Origin: an uncultured Clostridia bacterium
Lineage (GTDB): Bacteria > Bacillota > Clostridia > Peptostreptococcales > Acidaminobacteraceae
DNA: 22,816 nt
NCBI GenBank assembly: GCA_937880545.1
Contig: CALFKA010000103.1
Span: 1-22,816 of the forward strand
Direction of reading: 5' to 3'
Below the pieces are notes generated by a model. It was not told where the DNA came from. It searched no databases and saw only the letters and a program-made list of their open reading frames with translations. A program made the translations under genes and the position numbers. Of the stretch, positions 14,459 through 21,337 are shown piece by piece (positions within the stretch are counted from its first letter, which is position 1; each line of letters begins with the position of its first letter).

Positions 14459-15667
14459 GTGATTGATCATCCCTTACCTGAACCCGTTATGCTCGCCATC
14501 GACTCCCTAGAGTGGGCGTCTTTTGAAGCCTATCTTGTAGGAGGAGGTCTGCGCGACGCACTTCTTGGGCTCAAGGTTGAAGACTATGATCTGACTACCA
14601 ACGCAACACCGGAAGAGATGAAGCATGTCTTTTCGGGCTACCGCGTCTATGAGACGGGTATCGCACACGGAACACTTCAGGTGATCGTTGAAGGTTTGCC
14701 GATTGAAATCACTACGTACCGGAGCGACGGGATCTACACCGATCACCGCCACCCGGAAACTGTCCGCTTTTCAAAGAGCTTGGAAGAAGACCTCGCTCGG
14801 CGCGACTTCACCGTCAACGCCATGGCTTACCACCCCAAAAAAGGACTGATCGACCTCTACCACGGACGAGAGGATCTTGAGAACCGGTGTCTGCGTTCTG
14901 TCGGAAATCCTCTGGAGCGCTTCCACGAAGATGCCCTGCGCATTCTGCGCGCCTTACGACTCGCTTCCAAACTTGACTTCCGGATCGAGGGGGCCACATC
15001 AGAAGCGCTTTACAAAGAGAGTCATCTTTTGGAGCACATTGCGAGCGAGCGGATCTTAAAAGAACTTCTGGGTCTACTAAAGGGAAAAGCGGCAGGGCGC
15101 ATCCTAGGTGATTACCTGGGTGTACTCACCACTGTCATCCCGGAACTAGACCAAGAAAACGCATTCCTCATCGCCAAAGCAGTGGAGAAGATGGACAATG
15201 CATCATATCCGCGCTTGGCTGCACTCTTTCACCAAATTCCGCTCGATCAGCTGAAGAGCCTCTTTCGAAGACTGCGCATCGACAAACGCACCGCAGGGAA
15301 AGTTGAAGACGTCCTGGAAGGATATCATCAGCCTCTCCCCACCGCCCTGCCCGACATCCGCCGCTTTGCCGGTCGCTACCGAGAGGTTCTCTGGGACATA
15401 GCCGACCTGAAGGAAGCCACGGGCGATACAGAACATCTTGCTTCGTTTCGCTCCGAGGTGCAGCGCATCTTTGATAGAATGGAACCCCTCTCACTGGACG
15501 AGCTGGCCGTCGATGGAGAGGATCTCCTGCAAGCCGGCATCCAAAACGGCCCGGAGGTAGGCATCATCCTAGACAAACTCCTCGAGTGCGTCTATGAAAA
15601 TCCCATGAAAAACACGAGGAGAGCGCTCCTCAAATACGCAAAGAAGATCAACAAAAACGGCTCCTGA
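14459..15667 (+). CDS. cca: CCA tRNA nucleotidyltransferase (class II)
   Basis: The protein has 402 residues. The nucleotidyltransferase head starts YLVGGGLRDALLGLKVEDYDL, with catalytic D42 and D44. The family motifs RRDFTVNAMAYHP (about 119-131) and the ERFHEDALRILRALRLASKLDF neck helix follow. The bacterial enzymes add or repair the 3' CCA of tRNAs; some relatives add only poly(A) or part of CCA. It may lack the HD domain of the Gram-negative form, as no HD motif is seen in the C-terminal body. The start is GTG 14459, four bases after AGAAGGAGAG. The last codons and the stop lie inside the terminator hairpin. Confidence 0.93.
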   Translation: MIDHPLPEPVMLAIDSLEWASFEAYLVGGGLRDALLGLKVEDYDLTTNATPEEMKHVFSGYRVYETGIAHGTLQVIVEGLPIEITTYRSDGIYTDHRHPETVRFSKSLEEDLARRDFTVNAMAYHPKKGLIDLYHGREDLENRCLRSVGNPLERFHEDALRILRALRLASKLDFRIEGATSEALYKESHLLEHIASERILKELLGLLKGKAAGRILGDYLGVLTTVIPELDQENAFLIAKAVEKMDNASYPRLAALFHQIPLDQLKSLFRRLRIDKRTAGKVEDVLEGYHQPLPTALPDIRRFAGRYREVLWDIADLKEATGDTEHLASFRSEVQRIFDRMEPLSLDELAVDGEDLLQAGIQNGPEVGIILDKLLECVYENPMKNTRRALLKYAKKINKNGS

Positions 15668-15680
15668 GAGCCGTTTCTTC
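15655..15680 (+). terminator. Terminator embedded in the end of cca, bidirectional
   Basis: AAACGGCTC (15655-15663) pairs with GAGCCGTTT (15668-15676); the loop CTGA contains the cca stop codon. TTTCTTCCTT follows on the plus strand, and the minus strand continues TTTTTGTT, so it should also end the convergent uppP transcript. Confidence 0.85.
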
Positions 15681-15702
15681 CTTATAATATAAACACTTCT
15701 GA

Positions 15703-16521
15703 TTATTTCAGTACCAAGTGATACAGGAGAACCAGGACACCCAAGGCAATACGGTACCATCCGAACACCTTGAAGTCATGCTTTTTGATATAGCTCATCA
15801 AAAACCGAATGGCGACGAGGGAGACACCAAAGGCGACGAGGGAGCCGATCAGGAGAACTCCAATCTCAAGAGCGGTAAATGCAAAGCCGAACTTGAGCAG
15901 CTTCAGAAGGCTCGCTCCGAACATGACGGGAATCGCCAGGAAGAAGGTAAACTCAGCAGCTACCTTGCGACTTGTCCCGATGGCGATCCCACCAAGAATA
16001 GTGGCGCCGCTTCGGCTCGTGCCGGGGAAGATGGCTGCCAGCACTTGAAAGAGCCCGATAATCAGGGCGTCTTTATATTTTAAGCGGCGAAGCTCTGTGA
16101 TCCTCGGCTCCACTCCTTCATTTCGCTTTTCAATGTAGATAAAAGCGATACCAAAGATGATCAGCGCCAGCGCGACCACCCAATAATTGTAGAAGTATTT
16201 ATCAATCAAGTCTTCAAAGAGAAGTCCGATGATGACAGCCGGAATCGTCGCAAAGATAATCTTGAACCAGAGGATAAATTTCTGATGAATGGGTTTAAAG
16301 GTCTTTGCTTCAAACGGCCAGAGATCTTTCCAGAAGAGGACGACGACCGCCAGGATCGCCCCGAACTGAATCACCACCCGGAACATCTCCATGAATTCGT
16401 CACTCATCCCCATGGGAATCAGACTTTCAAAAATAATCAGATGGCCGGTCGAGCTGATGGGCAGCCACTCTGTAATCCCTTCGACGATCCCGTAGAAGAT
16501 CGCCTTTAGTATTTCAAGCAA
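15703..16521 (-). CDS. uppP: Undecaprenyl-diphosphate phosphatase
   Basis: The protein has 272 residues with about eight membrane segments. The two catalytic family motifs are present: EGITEWLPISSTGH (residues 14-27) and PGTSRSGAT (166-174). The enzyme removes a phosphate from undecaprenyl diphosphate to recycle the cell-wall lipid carrier, and often gives bacitracin tolerance. The start is TTG at 16521, four bases after AGGAGG; no in-frame ATG is close. The ribosome site overlaps the stop of the cupin gene, so translation is coupled. It is the last gene of a four-gene leftward operon, which is an odd neighbourhood for uppP. Confidence 0.95.
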   Translation of the reverse strand: MLEILKAIFYGIVEGITEWLPISSTGHLIIFESLIPMGMSDEFMEMFRVVIQFGAILAVVVLFWKDLWPFEAKTFKPIHQKFILWFKIIFATIPAVIIGLLFEDLIDKYFYNYWVVALALIIFGIAFIYIEKRNEGVEPRITELRRLKYKDALIIGLFQVLAAIFPGTSRSGATILGGIAIGTSRKVAAEFTFFLAIPVMFGASLLKLLKFGFAFTALEIGVLLIGSLVAFGVSLVAIRFLMSYIKKHDFKVFGWYRIALGVLVLLYHLVLK

Positions 16522-16529
16522 AATGCCTC

Positions 16530-16877
16530 CTAGATATTCATGACGAGGAGCAGGAGTTTCGCCTCTTTGTCAGAAGCATTCCACACCTGATGACTCTCGC
16601 CATCACCTGTAAACATGATGTCGCCCGCCCGAAGAGTATGTTCTTCACCGTCATCGGTGACTTTCACTTCTCCTTCGAGGACATAGTAGATTTCCGAGTC
16701 GGTCGTGTGCGCGTGCTCACCAATACCTGCGCCGGGAGGAATCACCGAGAGACTGCAAAGACTCATCTTCTCCCGCATCTCATCTCCCTCAAGAAGGGGA
16801 AGCATGCGCACCGTCCCCACGCCGCCGCGAATGTTTTCACGCACGACTTCTTGCATCTCTTCTTTTCTCTTAATCAT
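16530..16877 (-). CDS. Small cupin-domain protein
   Basis: This is a 115-residue single-domain cupin. Motif 1 is the stretch GAGIGEHAHTTDSEIYYVLEGE, with metal-binding histidines in EHAH and a glutamate in SEIYY. Motif 2 is GDIMFTGDGESHQVWN. Such proteins bind a metal and a small ligand, often a sugar or organic acid; some are isomerases or sensors. The reaction here is unknown. ATG 16877 overlaps the glycerate kinase stop (ATGA), and the uppP start lies eight bases downstream. Coupling to glycerate kinase hints at a role in glycerate or sugar-acid metabolism, as inference. Confidence 0.88.
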   Translation of the reverse strand: MIKRKEEMQEVVRENIRGGVGTVRMLPLLEGDEMREKMSLCSLSVIPPGAGIGEHAHTTDSEIYYVLEGEVKVTDDGEEHTLRAGDIMFTGDGESHQVWNASDKEAKLLLLVMNI

Positions 16878-17992
16878 CTTCTCTTTCCTTTTCTCAAAAG
16901 CCGCGCCAGATTGCCGGCGGTGTTTCGTAGGTTCTGCGCTGCATTTTGCATCGCTTCCTCTATACTACACGCTCCGGGCACGATCGAAAAGACGGCGTCG
17001 AACCCTTCTTCATAAAAGATCTCCCTCTCTCCTTCATAGGCACCGACCAGCGCGATGACCAGCTTATCAAGACCTTTTGCTCTGCGAGCTATCGCCAATG
17101 GTGCTTTTCCCGCAAGACTCTGTGAGTCCATCTTCCCTTCTCCTGTGATGATCACATCGGCATCTCGAATGTATTCATCGAGTGGACTATAGGCGAAGAG
17201 GGTGTCCATTCCACTCTGAAGCGTCGCCCCCAAAAGTCCATGAGCACCTGCCCCGAACCCTCCGGCAGCACCGCCGCCGGAAAGAGTACGGCTCTCCTGT
17301 GGCAAAAACGTACTGAAATGCCTCAGTCCCTCTTCCAGAAACTCCACCTGCTCAGGAGTCGCCCCTTTCTGAGGAGAGAATACACGGGCAGCGCCCCTCT
17401 CGCCAAGAAGTGGATTGTCTATATCATAAAGCGCTCTTAGATCACACGTCGACAGGCGAGGGTGAAGCTCACTCAAATCTACTGCATCGATAGCATGGAG
17501 CGTTCCTCCGGCGGGAATAAACTCTGTCCCATCCGCCCGAAAAAATCTCGCACCTAAGGCTGCCGCCGCTCCGGCTCCTCCATCATTTGTCGCCGATCCC
17601 CCAAGCCCAAGGAGGATGGATGTCGCTCCCCGATCCAGCGCATGGCGGATCAGCTCTCCCACCCCGTAGGTAGAGGCACTGAGAGGATCCTTATCTTTCA
17701 TCAGCGCAAGCCCGGCACTTGCCGCCATCTCGACGATCGCAACGTTTCCCGGCGCTATACCATAAAAGGATGCTACCTTCTCTCCCAGCGGACCCTGTGT
17801 CTCGCATGGAACTTTCTCTCCTCCGAGAACCGACACGAACGCATCCACTGTCCCTTCTCCGCCATCGGCGATAGGAATGGAGTGACACGCAGCTTCAGGA
17901 TACTCCCCTTGAAAAACTTCTTCTAAAATATAGGCGGCTTCAAGAGATGTCAGCGACCCTTTGAAGGAGTCCGGCACAAACAAGACTTTCAT
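16874..17992 (-). CDS. glxK: Glycerate kinase (GlxK/GarK family)
   Basis: The protein has 372 residues, the usual length. The N-terminus MKVLFVPDSFKGSLTSLEAA and IPIADGGEGTVDAF are family hallmarks. GLGGSATNDGGAGAAAALGARF (about residues 128-150) and VIITGEGKMDSQSLAGKAP (about 283-301) complete the fold and active site. It phosphorylates glycerate with ATP; this family generally yields 2-phosphoglycerate. The start ATG 17992 overlaps the stop of the upstream phosphatase gene (ATGA), behind GGAGAG. Together with a phosphoglycolate-type phosphatase it may belong to salvage of two- and three-carbon acids. Confidence 0.94.
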   Translation of the reverse strand: MKVLFVPDSFKGSLTSLEAAYILEEVFQGEYPEAACHSIPIADGGEGTVDAFVSVLGGEKVPCETQGPLGEKVASFYGIAPGNVAIVEMAASAGLALMKDKDPLSASTYGVGELIRHALDRGATSILLGLGGSATNDGGAGAAAALGARFFRADGTEFIPAGGTLHAIDAVDLSELHPRLSTCDLRALYDIDNPLLGERGAARVFSPQKGATPEQVEFLEEGLRHFSTFLPQESRTLSGGGAAGGFGAGAHGLLGATLQSGMDTLFAYSPLDEYIRDADVIITGEGKMDSQSLAGKAPLAIARRAKGLDKLVIALVGAYEGEREIFYEEGFDAVFSIVPGACSIEEAMQNAAQNLRNTAGNLARLLRKGKRR

Positions 17993-18624
17993 GATAAACT
18001 CTCCAGAAGCTCCATCAATTCCATTGGCTGATGCAGCATAGGCTCAAAGGTATGCTTCCCGCCGTATCCCCAGTCCGCCCATACACCTTGGACCCCAGCA
18101 TTTTTTGCCGCTTCCATATCACCTAAAGTATCTCCTACATATAGAATCTCAGAGGGCTCTATCCCCAGCTGGTCGATTACCATATGCAGCATGGTGGGAT
18201 CAGGCTTTGGCGGGTTTGGCATCGTACCCAGGCAGACTTCAAAAGTATCTTTAAAGAAATGGTCACAGACCAACTCTACCAGGTCATGTTTTTTGTTGGA
18301 GATGACGGCCTGTTGAAGCCCTCTCTTTTTCACTTTTTCGAGGAGTCCATACACTCCCGGGAATGGCTTTGATTTTTCCCAGAGCCGCGTGGAATACTCA
18401 TCGTTAAACATCATGTAGAGCTCCTCCGGTGTATACCCTTCCGGAAGGAATTCCACCGAATCTAAAAGAAGCCGCCTGGATCCCGTTTCCAAGAGAGAGC
18501 GAAAGGTATGTATATCTGCAGGCTTTTGCCCAAGGCGAACGAGAAACGCATTGAGCGCATCTCCCAGGTCTTCAATACTGTCGACGAGCGTTCCGTCCAA
18601 ATCATAAAGAATTGCTTTGATCAT
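17989..18624 (-). CDS. HAD-family phosphatase, phosphoglycolate-phosphatase-like
   Basis: The protein has 211 residues. Motif I is DLDGT, with D8 as nucleophile and D10 as acid/base. Motif II is ISNK, motif III the lysine in PPKPDPTM, and motif IV VGDTLGDMEAA. A helical cap lies between motifs I and II, as in Gph and PgmB-type enzymes. Phosphoglycolate is the best guess but cap sequence alone cannot fix the substrate. I chose ATG 18624, four bases after GGAGG; an earlier ATG at 18645 falls within the -10 region. First gene of the operon, overlapping glycerate kinase by four bases. Confidence 0.85.
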   Translation of the reverse strand: MIKAILYDLDGTLVDSIEDLGDALNAFLVRLGQKPADIHTFRSLLETGSRRLLLDSVEFLPEGYTPEELYMMFNDEYSTRLWEKSKPFPGVYGLLEKVKKRGLQQAVISNKKHDLVELVCDHFFKDTFEVCLGTMPNPPKPDPTMLHMVIDQLGIEPSEILYVGDTLGDMEAAKNAGVQGVWADWGYGGKHTFEPMLHQPMELMELLESLS

Positions 18625-18640
18625 GATTCCTCCGGCCTCC

Positions 18641-18670
18641 ATCATAACAAAAACGGATGAAAAAGGGCAA
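18641..18670 (-). promoter_or_regulatory. Promoter of the phosphatase-glycerate kinase-cupin-uppP operon
   Basis: On the minus strand, TTGCCC (18665-18670) and TATGAT (18641-18646) are 18 bases apart, with an extended -10 TG one base upstream. It begins within the T-run of the hsp20 terminator. Transcription would start near 18634, directly at the GGAGG ribosome site, giving a leader of about ten bases. Confidence 0.5.
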
Positions 18671-18690
18671 AAAAAAGGCCCGAAGGCCTT
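18669..18690 (-). terminator. Terminator of hsp20
   Basis: On the minus strand, AAGGCC, a stable TTCG loop and GGCCTT run into a TTTTTTTT tract, beginning four bases after the hsp20 stop. Confidence 0.93.
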
Positions 18691-18693
18691 CGA

Positions 18694-19113
18694 TTACTCG
18701 ATTTCGATGCTTCTCTTAAGCTGAGCGGCTTTCTTGGGCACGCTGATGCTCAAAATCCCATTGTCGAGTTTGGCGGAAATCTTCTCTTCGTCGACTTCAC
18801 CGAGGTAGAGTCTGCGAGCCATGGAGCGAGTGCGTCGCTCTCTATGGATGTAGTTGGGCTTCTCTTCGGTCTCTTCCTCCACCTTGTTGACGGCGATCGT
18901 CAGAACGCCTTTCATTAATGACAGTTCAATGTCTTCTTTGACAAATCCGGGAACTTCCGCTTCTACGAGGTAAGCTCCTTCTTCATCTTTGACATCCACT
19001 TTAAAGCTATCGCGTGCAACGCTGCGGAAAGCATCACTGCTATCACCGAAGAATCCGTCGACGACGTTGTAGAAGTTCCAGGGATTGCGGGTAGATAGGG
19101 AATATTTGCTCAT
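18694..19113 (-). CDS. Small heat shock protein, Hsp20/alpha-crystallin family
   Basis: The protein has 139 residues, a typical bacterial size. The alpha-crystallin domain spans about residues 37-133: FKVDVKDEEGAYLVEAEVPGFVKEDIELSLMKGVLTI at the front and LDNGILSISVPK near its end. The C-terminal IEIE carries the I-x-I motif used to join oligomers. It is an ATP-independent holdase that keeps unfolding proteins soluble. The ribosome site AAAGGAGAAC precedes ATG 19113. The gene is monocistronic, with its own terminator and a consensus-like promoter carrying a CIRCE operator, so HrcA should repress it until heat stress. Confidence 0.95.
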   Translation of the reverse strand: MSKYSLSTRNPWNFYNVVDGFFGDSSDAFRSVARDSFKVDVKDEEGAYLVEAEVPGFVKEDIELSLMKGVLTIAVNKVEEETEEKPNYIHRERRTRSMARRLYLGEVDEEKISAKLDNGILSISVPKKAAQLKRSIEIE

Positions 19114-19135
19114 CTTTGTTCTCCTTTTGTTCTTG

Positions 19136-19162
19136 TTATCACTCTTCGTCTACGAGTGCTAA
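19136..19162 (-). promoter_or_regulatory. CIRCE operator (HrcA site) of hsp20
   Basis: TTATCACTC (19136-19144), nine bases, GAGTGCTAA (19154-19162). It matches the CIRCE consensus TTAGCACTC-N9-GAGTGCTAA at 17 of 18 arm positions. It lies just downstream of the -10 and spans the expected transcription start, the usual place for HrcA repression. No hrcA gene is in the window. Confidence 0.93.
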
Positions 19163-19166
19163 CATC

Positions 19167-19194
19167 ATTATACCCCGCATAAAAGGAAAGTCAA
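19167..19194 (-). promoter_or_regulatory. Promoter of hsp20
   Basis: On the minus strand, TTGACT (19189-19194) and TATAAT (19167-19172) are 16 bases apart, a strong sigma-A-type promoter. The start is predicted near 19160, inside the CIRCE element, leaving a leader of about 47 bases. Confidence 0.88.
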
Positions 19195-19216
19195 CAGGTG
19201 ATAGGAAAATATTCTT

Positions 19217-19246
19217 TTGAATCCCTACCCGAAATGTGGGTATTAT
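19217..19246 (+). promoter_or_regulatory. Promoter of the FMN reductase gene, with an overlapping inverted repeat
   Basis: TTGAAT (19217-19222) and TATTAT (19241-19246) are 18 bases apart. An inverted repeat TACCC-N7-GGGTA (19226-19242) fills the spacer and enters the -10, where a bound repressor would block RNA polymerase. It faces away from the hsp20 promoter with about 22 bases between the two -35 boxes. Confidence 0.55.
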
Positions 19247-19287
19247 CTGGAGGAAAGCTAACTACCGATAACAATGGAGGAGTATCC

Positions 19288-19842
19288 ATGAAAAATATTG
19301 CTGTACTTGTTGGAAGTCAGCGCAAAAAGTCCTTCTCGAAAGCGCTTGCTCACAACCTCATCGAACTGGCGCCCGCGTCACTGCAACTCGAGATAGTACC
19401 GATCGCACACCTTCCATTTTTTAATCAGGACTGGGAGGAAGACCTTCCCACACCGGAAGAAGTCACAGCCTTTCGCAAAACAATCGAAGAAGCGGATGGG
19501 TTTATCTTTGTCACTCCTGAGTACAACCGCAGTGTCCCGGCGCTGATCAAAAACGCCGTCGATATCGCTTCGCGTCCGAAGGGTAAAAGCAAATGGGGCG
19601 GCAAGCCCGGCCTGATCATCAGTAACTCCCCCGGATCCATCAGCGGCTTCGGTGCATATCATATTTTGCAGCAGAGTCTCTTCACGCTGGGAGTTCGCCT
19701 AATGTCTTTTCCTGAGATCTATATCGGACATGTCGACACCCTCCTCGATGACGACGGAATGATGCAGAATGAATCGACACGTGACTTCCTCGCCGACTCG
19801 TTGAAAAAGTTTGAGAAATGGGTAGAGAAACATACCAAATAG
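19288..19842 (+). CDS. NAD(P)H-dependent FMN reductase, ChrR/YieF-like
   Basis: The protein has 184 residues with a flavodoxin-like fold. The phosphate-binding loop GSQRKKSFSKALA (about 9-21) holds FMN phosphate. TPEYNRSVPALIKNAVDIASRP (about 76-97) and the ISNSPGSISGFGAYHILQQSL stretch are typical of the NADPH-dependent FMN reductase family. These enzymes pass two electrons to quinones, chromate, azo dyes or other oxidants; the natural substrate here is unknown. The start is ATG 19288, seven bases after GGAGG; an open frame extends upstream to 19198 but crosses the promoter. It shares the upstream region with hsp20, which suggests a stress-related role as inference. Confidence 0.9.
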   Translation: MKNIAVLVGSQRKKSFSKALAHNLIELAPASLQLEIVPIAHLPFFNQDWEEDLPTPEEVTAFRKTIEEADGFIFVTPEYNRSVPALIKNAVDIASRPKGKSKWGGKPGLIISNSPGSISGFGAYHILQQSLFTLGVRLMSFPEIYIGHVDTLLDDDGMMQNESTRDFLADSLKKFEKWVEKHTK

Positions 19843-19904
19843 AGCCACCACACGTGTAGCCGCCTCCACCCTACCATAAAAACTGTTGTTGTTTTTTCAT
19901 GAAG

Positions 19905-19962
19905 AAGCTCCCTATGAAATTGACAAGGTAGATCGAAACTGTCTATTTCTGAGGGAGCTTTT
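19905..19962 (+). terminator. Long imperfect hairpin after the FMN reductase gene, probable terminator
   Basis: AAGCTCCCT (19905-19913) pairs with AGGGAGCTT (19952-19960). Inside it GAAAT pairs with ATTTC (19916-19920, 19945-19949) and GACA with TGTC (19922-19925, 19940-19943), around a 14-base loop. That is 18 base pairs in 56 bases. Only a short TTTT follows, so termination may be weak; a processed RNA or a mobile repeat remnant are alternatives. Confidence 0.55.
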
Positions 19963-20194
19963 ATATAATGCGCCAAACCACATCCGGCCAGGCAACCAAC
20001 GATAAAGAGCCGCTGTGTTTTTCGAAGTTCTCTATCCTAATATAAAAGGGACATGCACTTATCAAGTCACTCACTTGGCTATCTCGCTATGACCGCCCTG
20101 TTTCTGCTGAGTGATAACGATACCGACAAACACACGAAAAGTGCTGATGGTTTCGGCTTCTACAGCTTATCTTGATCTCGGTCCACCGAGCATT
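19963..20194 (+). other. Intergenic region without a recognised gene
   Basis: No supportable gene is seen in these 232 bases. It holds an isolated TATAAT (19964-19969), a 5-bp inverted repeat CAAGT-N5-ACTTG near 20064, and a hairpin CTCGG-TCCA-CCGAG (20177-20190) four bases after the leftward lipoprotein gene ends. None has a T-run, so the terminator of the leftward operon remains unidentified. Confidence 0.4.
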
Positions 20195-21112
20195 TCATCT
20201 ACCTTCCGACCACTTGACAGGCACGGTATGTTGACGAAACACCCGTTCATCTTCCAGGATATTAAATGTCATGGTGTTATCCTCTCTTCCATATACGGAA
20301 CGAGAGATCGCGGGCTGGCCGCTCTCATCTCTCTTGTGCATTTCGAGAACGAGAAAGTCCGTTTTCTTATCGGCAACAACCTCTTCAGGTACTGTTTTCT
20401 CTTCATATGACGAAGAGGAGAGAAGGACACCATTTTCGTCATATTGGTGAATGACGAAAGACTCCGCCGGATACATAGTATGAGCGGTGAGCGTCAATTC
20501 GAGGATTTCCGAGTGTTCTTTTCCGTCCTCCGTCAACGTGATGTTTTCACGGATCGTGAGCGACGACCGTCCTCCTTCCCCCTGGTTTCCTGCAACTATC
20601 ATACTCGAGCCCACTTCTTCGATGTAGATCTTTCCGGAAGCCTCTCTGTACACTGGATGGACACTGAAGCGGATCTCACCTTGCGCAGCGGAAACATAGA
20701 CCGTTCCGTCTACGGCGACTCGATCGCTCTCGTCATCCGCATAGATGCCGAGATGCGCATCGATGACAGGATCCAGCTGGAGACTTATCACATTCTCCCC
20801 TATCTCGTTCGCCTCCTTCAGGTAGATAATTCTCGCACCTGAAAGTTCCGGCCAGACATACTCTTTTACAATCATCTTTTCGCCCGTTTCATGATCGACG
20901 ATTTCCCGCTCCATCAGCTCAGCATAAAGTCGAAACGAATCTTCGCGAGAGTTCATCTGTTCCAGCAGAAGATCATTCTGCTCTCGAGAAAATGTGACAA
21001 ATCCACCAATCAATCGGTCTTGAGAAGCATCTTGCTCTTCCAGAGCCAATTGACAACCACAGACCAGCAACATCAATAAGAGAGTCAATAGCACGTATAA
21101 CTTACTCTTCAT
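20195..21112 (-). CDS. Lipoprotein of unknown function
   Basis: The protein has 305 residues. The signal peptide ends in LLVCGC with C20 as the lipidated residue. The mature part is acidic and predicted mostly beta. It begins DRLIGGFVTFSREQNDLLLEQ, and has an EEVGSSMIVAGNQGEGG segment, a long strand-rich part with ENITLTEDGKEHSEILELTLTAH, and a VFRQHTVPVKW ending. I have seen similar 'LIG-FVT' lipoproteins in clostridial genomes but know no function for them. No enzyme motif is visible. The ATG overlaps the end of the regulator gene by 11 bases, and the ribosome site GGAGG lies within that gene, so the two are co-translated. It may be a surface partner of the membrane protein in the same operon. 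Confidence 0.8.
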   Translation of the reverse strand: MKSKLYVLLTLLLMLLVCGCQLALEEQDASQDRLIGGFVTFSREQNDLLLEQMNSREDSFRLYAELMEREIVDHETGEKMIVKEYVWPELSGARIIYLKEANEIGENVISLQLDPVIDAHLGIYADDESDRVAVDGTVYVSAAQGEIRFSVHPVYREASGKIYIEEVGSSMIVAGNQGEGGRSSLTIRENITLTEDGKEHSEILELTLTAHTMYPAESFVIHQYDENGVLLSSSSYEEKTVPEEVVADKKTDFLVLEMHKRDESGQPAISRSVYGREDNTMTFNILEDERVFRQHTVPVKWSEGR

Positions 21113-21329
21113 CTTCCTCCTCCAAGTCTTCTACATATTTCAGGATATCCCCCACATCGCATGCCAGATACCGGCAGATTTTGTTGAGTGTACTGAAGCG
21201 CACACCTTTTGCCTTCCCGCTTCTGAGGATAGAGAGGTTGGCCTCTGTGATATCGATAAGAGCACAGAGTTCTTTTGAGGTCATGCCTCGATCCTTGAGC
21301 ACATATTCCAGATGGACACGTATCGCCAT
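21102..21329 (-). CDS. YozG-type helix-turn-helix regulator (Xre/Cro family)
   Basis: The protein has 75 residues and is almost entirely one DNA-binding domain: VLKDRGMTSKELCALIDITEANLSILRSGKAKGVRFSTLNKICRYLACDVGDILKY, followed by an acidic tail. This matches the small regulators found next to DUF2975 membrane proteins, such as YozG beside YoaS in Bacillus. I chose ATG 21329, which has AGGAGGAG in front; the frame is open further upstream but that stretch lies within the membrane protein gene. Its start is eight bases after the stop of the membrane protein gene and it overlaps the lipoprotein gene. It probably controls its own operon, perhaps through the dyad at 22325-22377. Confidence 0.9.
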   Translation of the reverse strand: MAIRVHLEYVLKDRGMTSKELCALIDITEANLSILRSGKAKGVRFSTLNKICRYLACDVGDILKYVEDLEEEDEE

Positions 21330-21337
21330 GGCTCCTC

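Noticed and set aside
19914..19951. Invertible promoter between the AAGCTCCCT and AGGGAGCTT repeats
   Set aside because: The 9-bp arms are short, no recombinase gene is nearby, and TTGACA is 38 bases from TATAAT in the present orientation. Flipping the segment would not place a good -35 at a usable distance.
20064..20194. Short minus-strand open stretch after the lipoprotein gene, ending near 20065
   Set aside because: It has no start codon with a ribosome site and no recognisable similarity.
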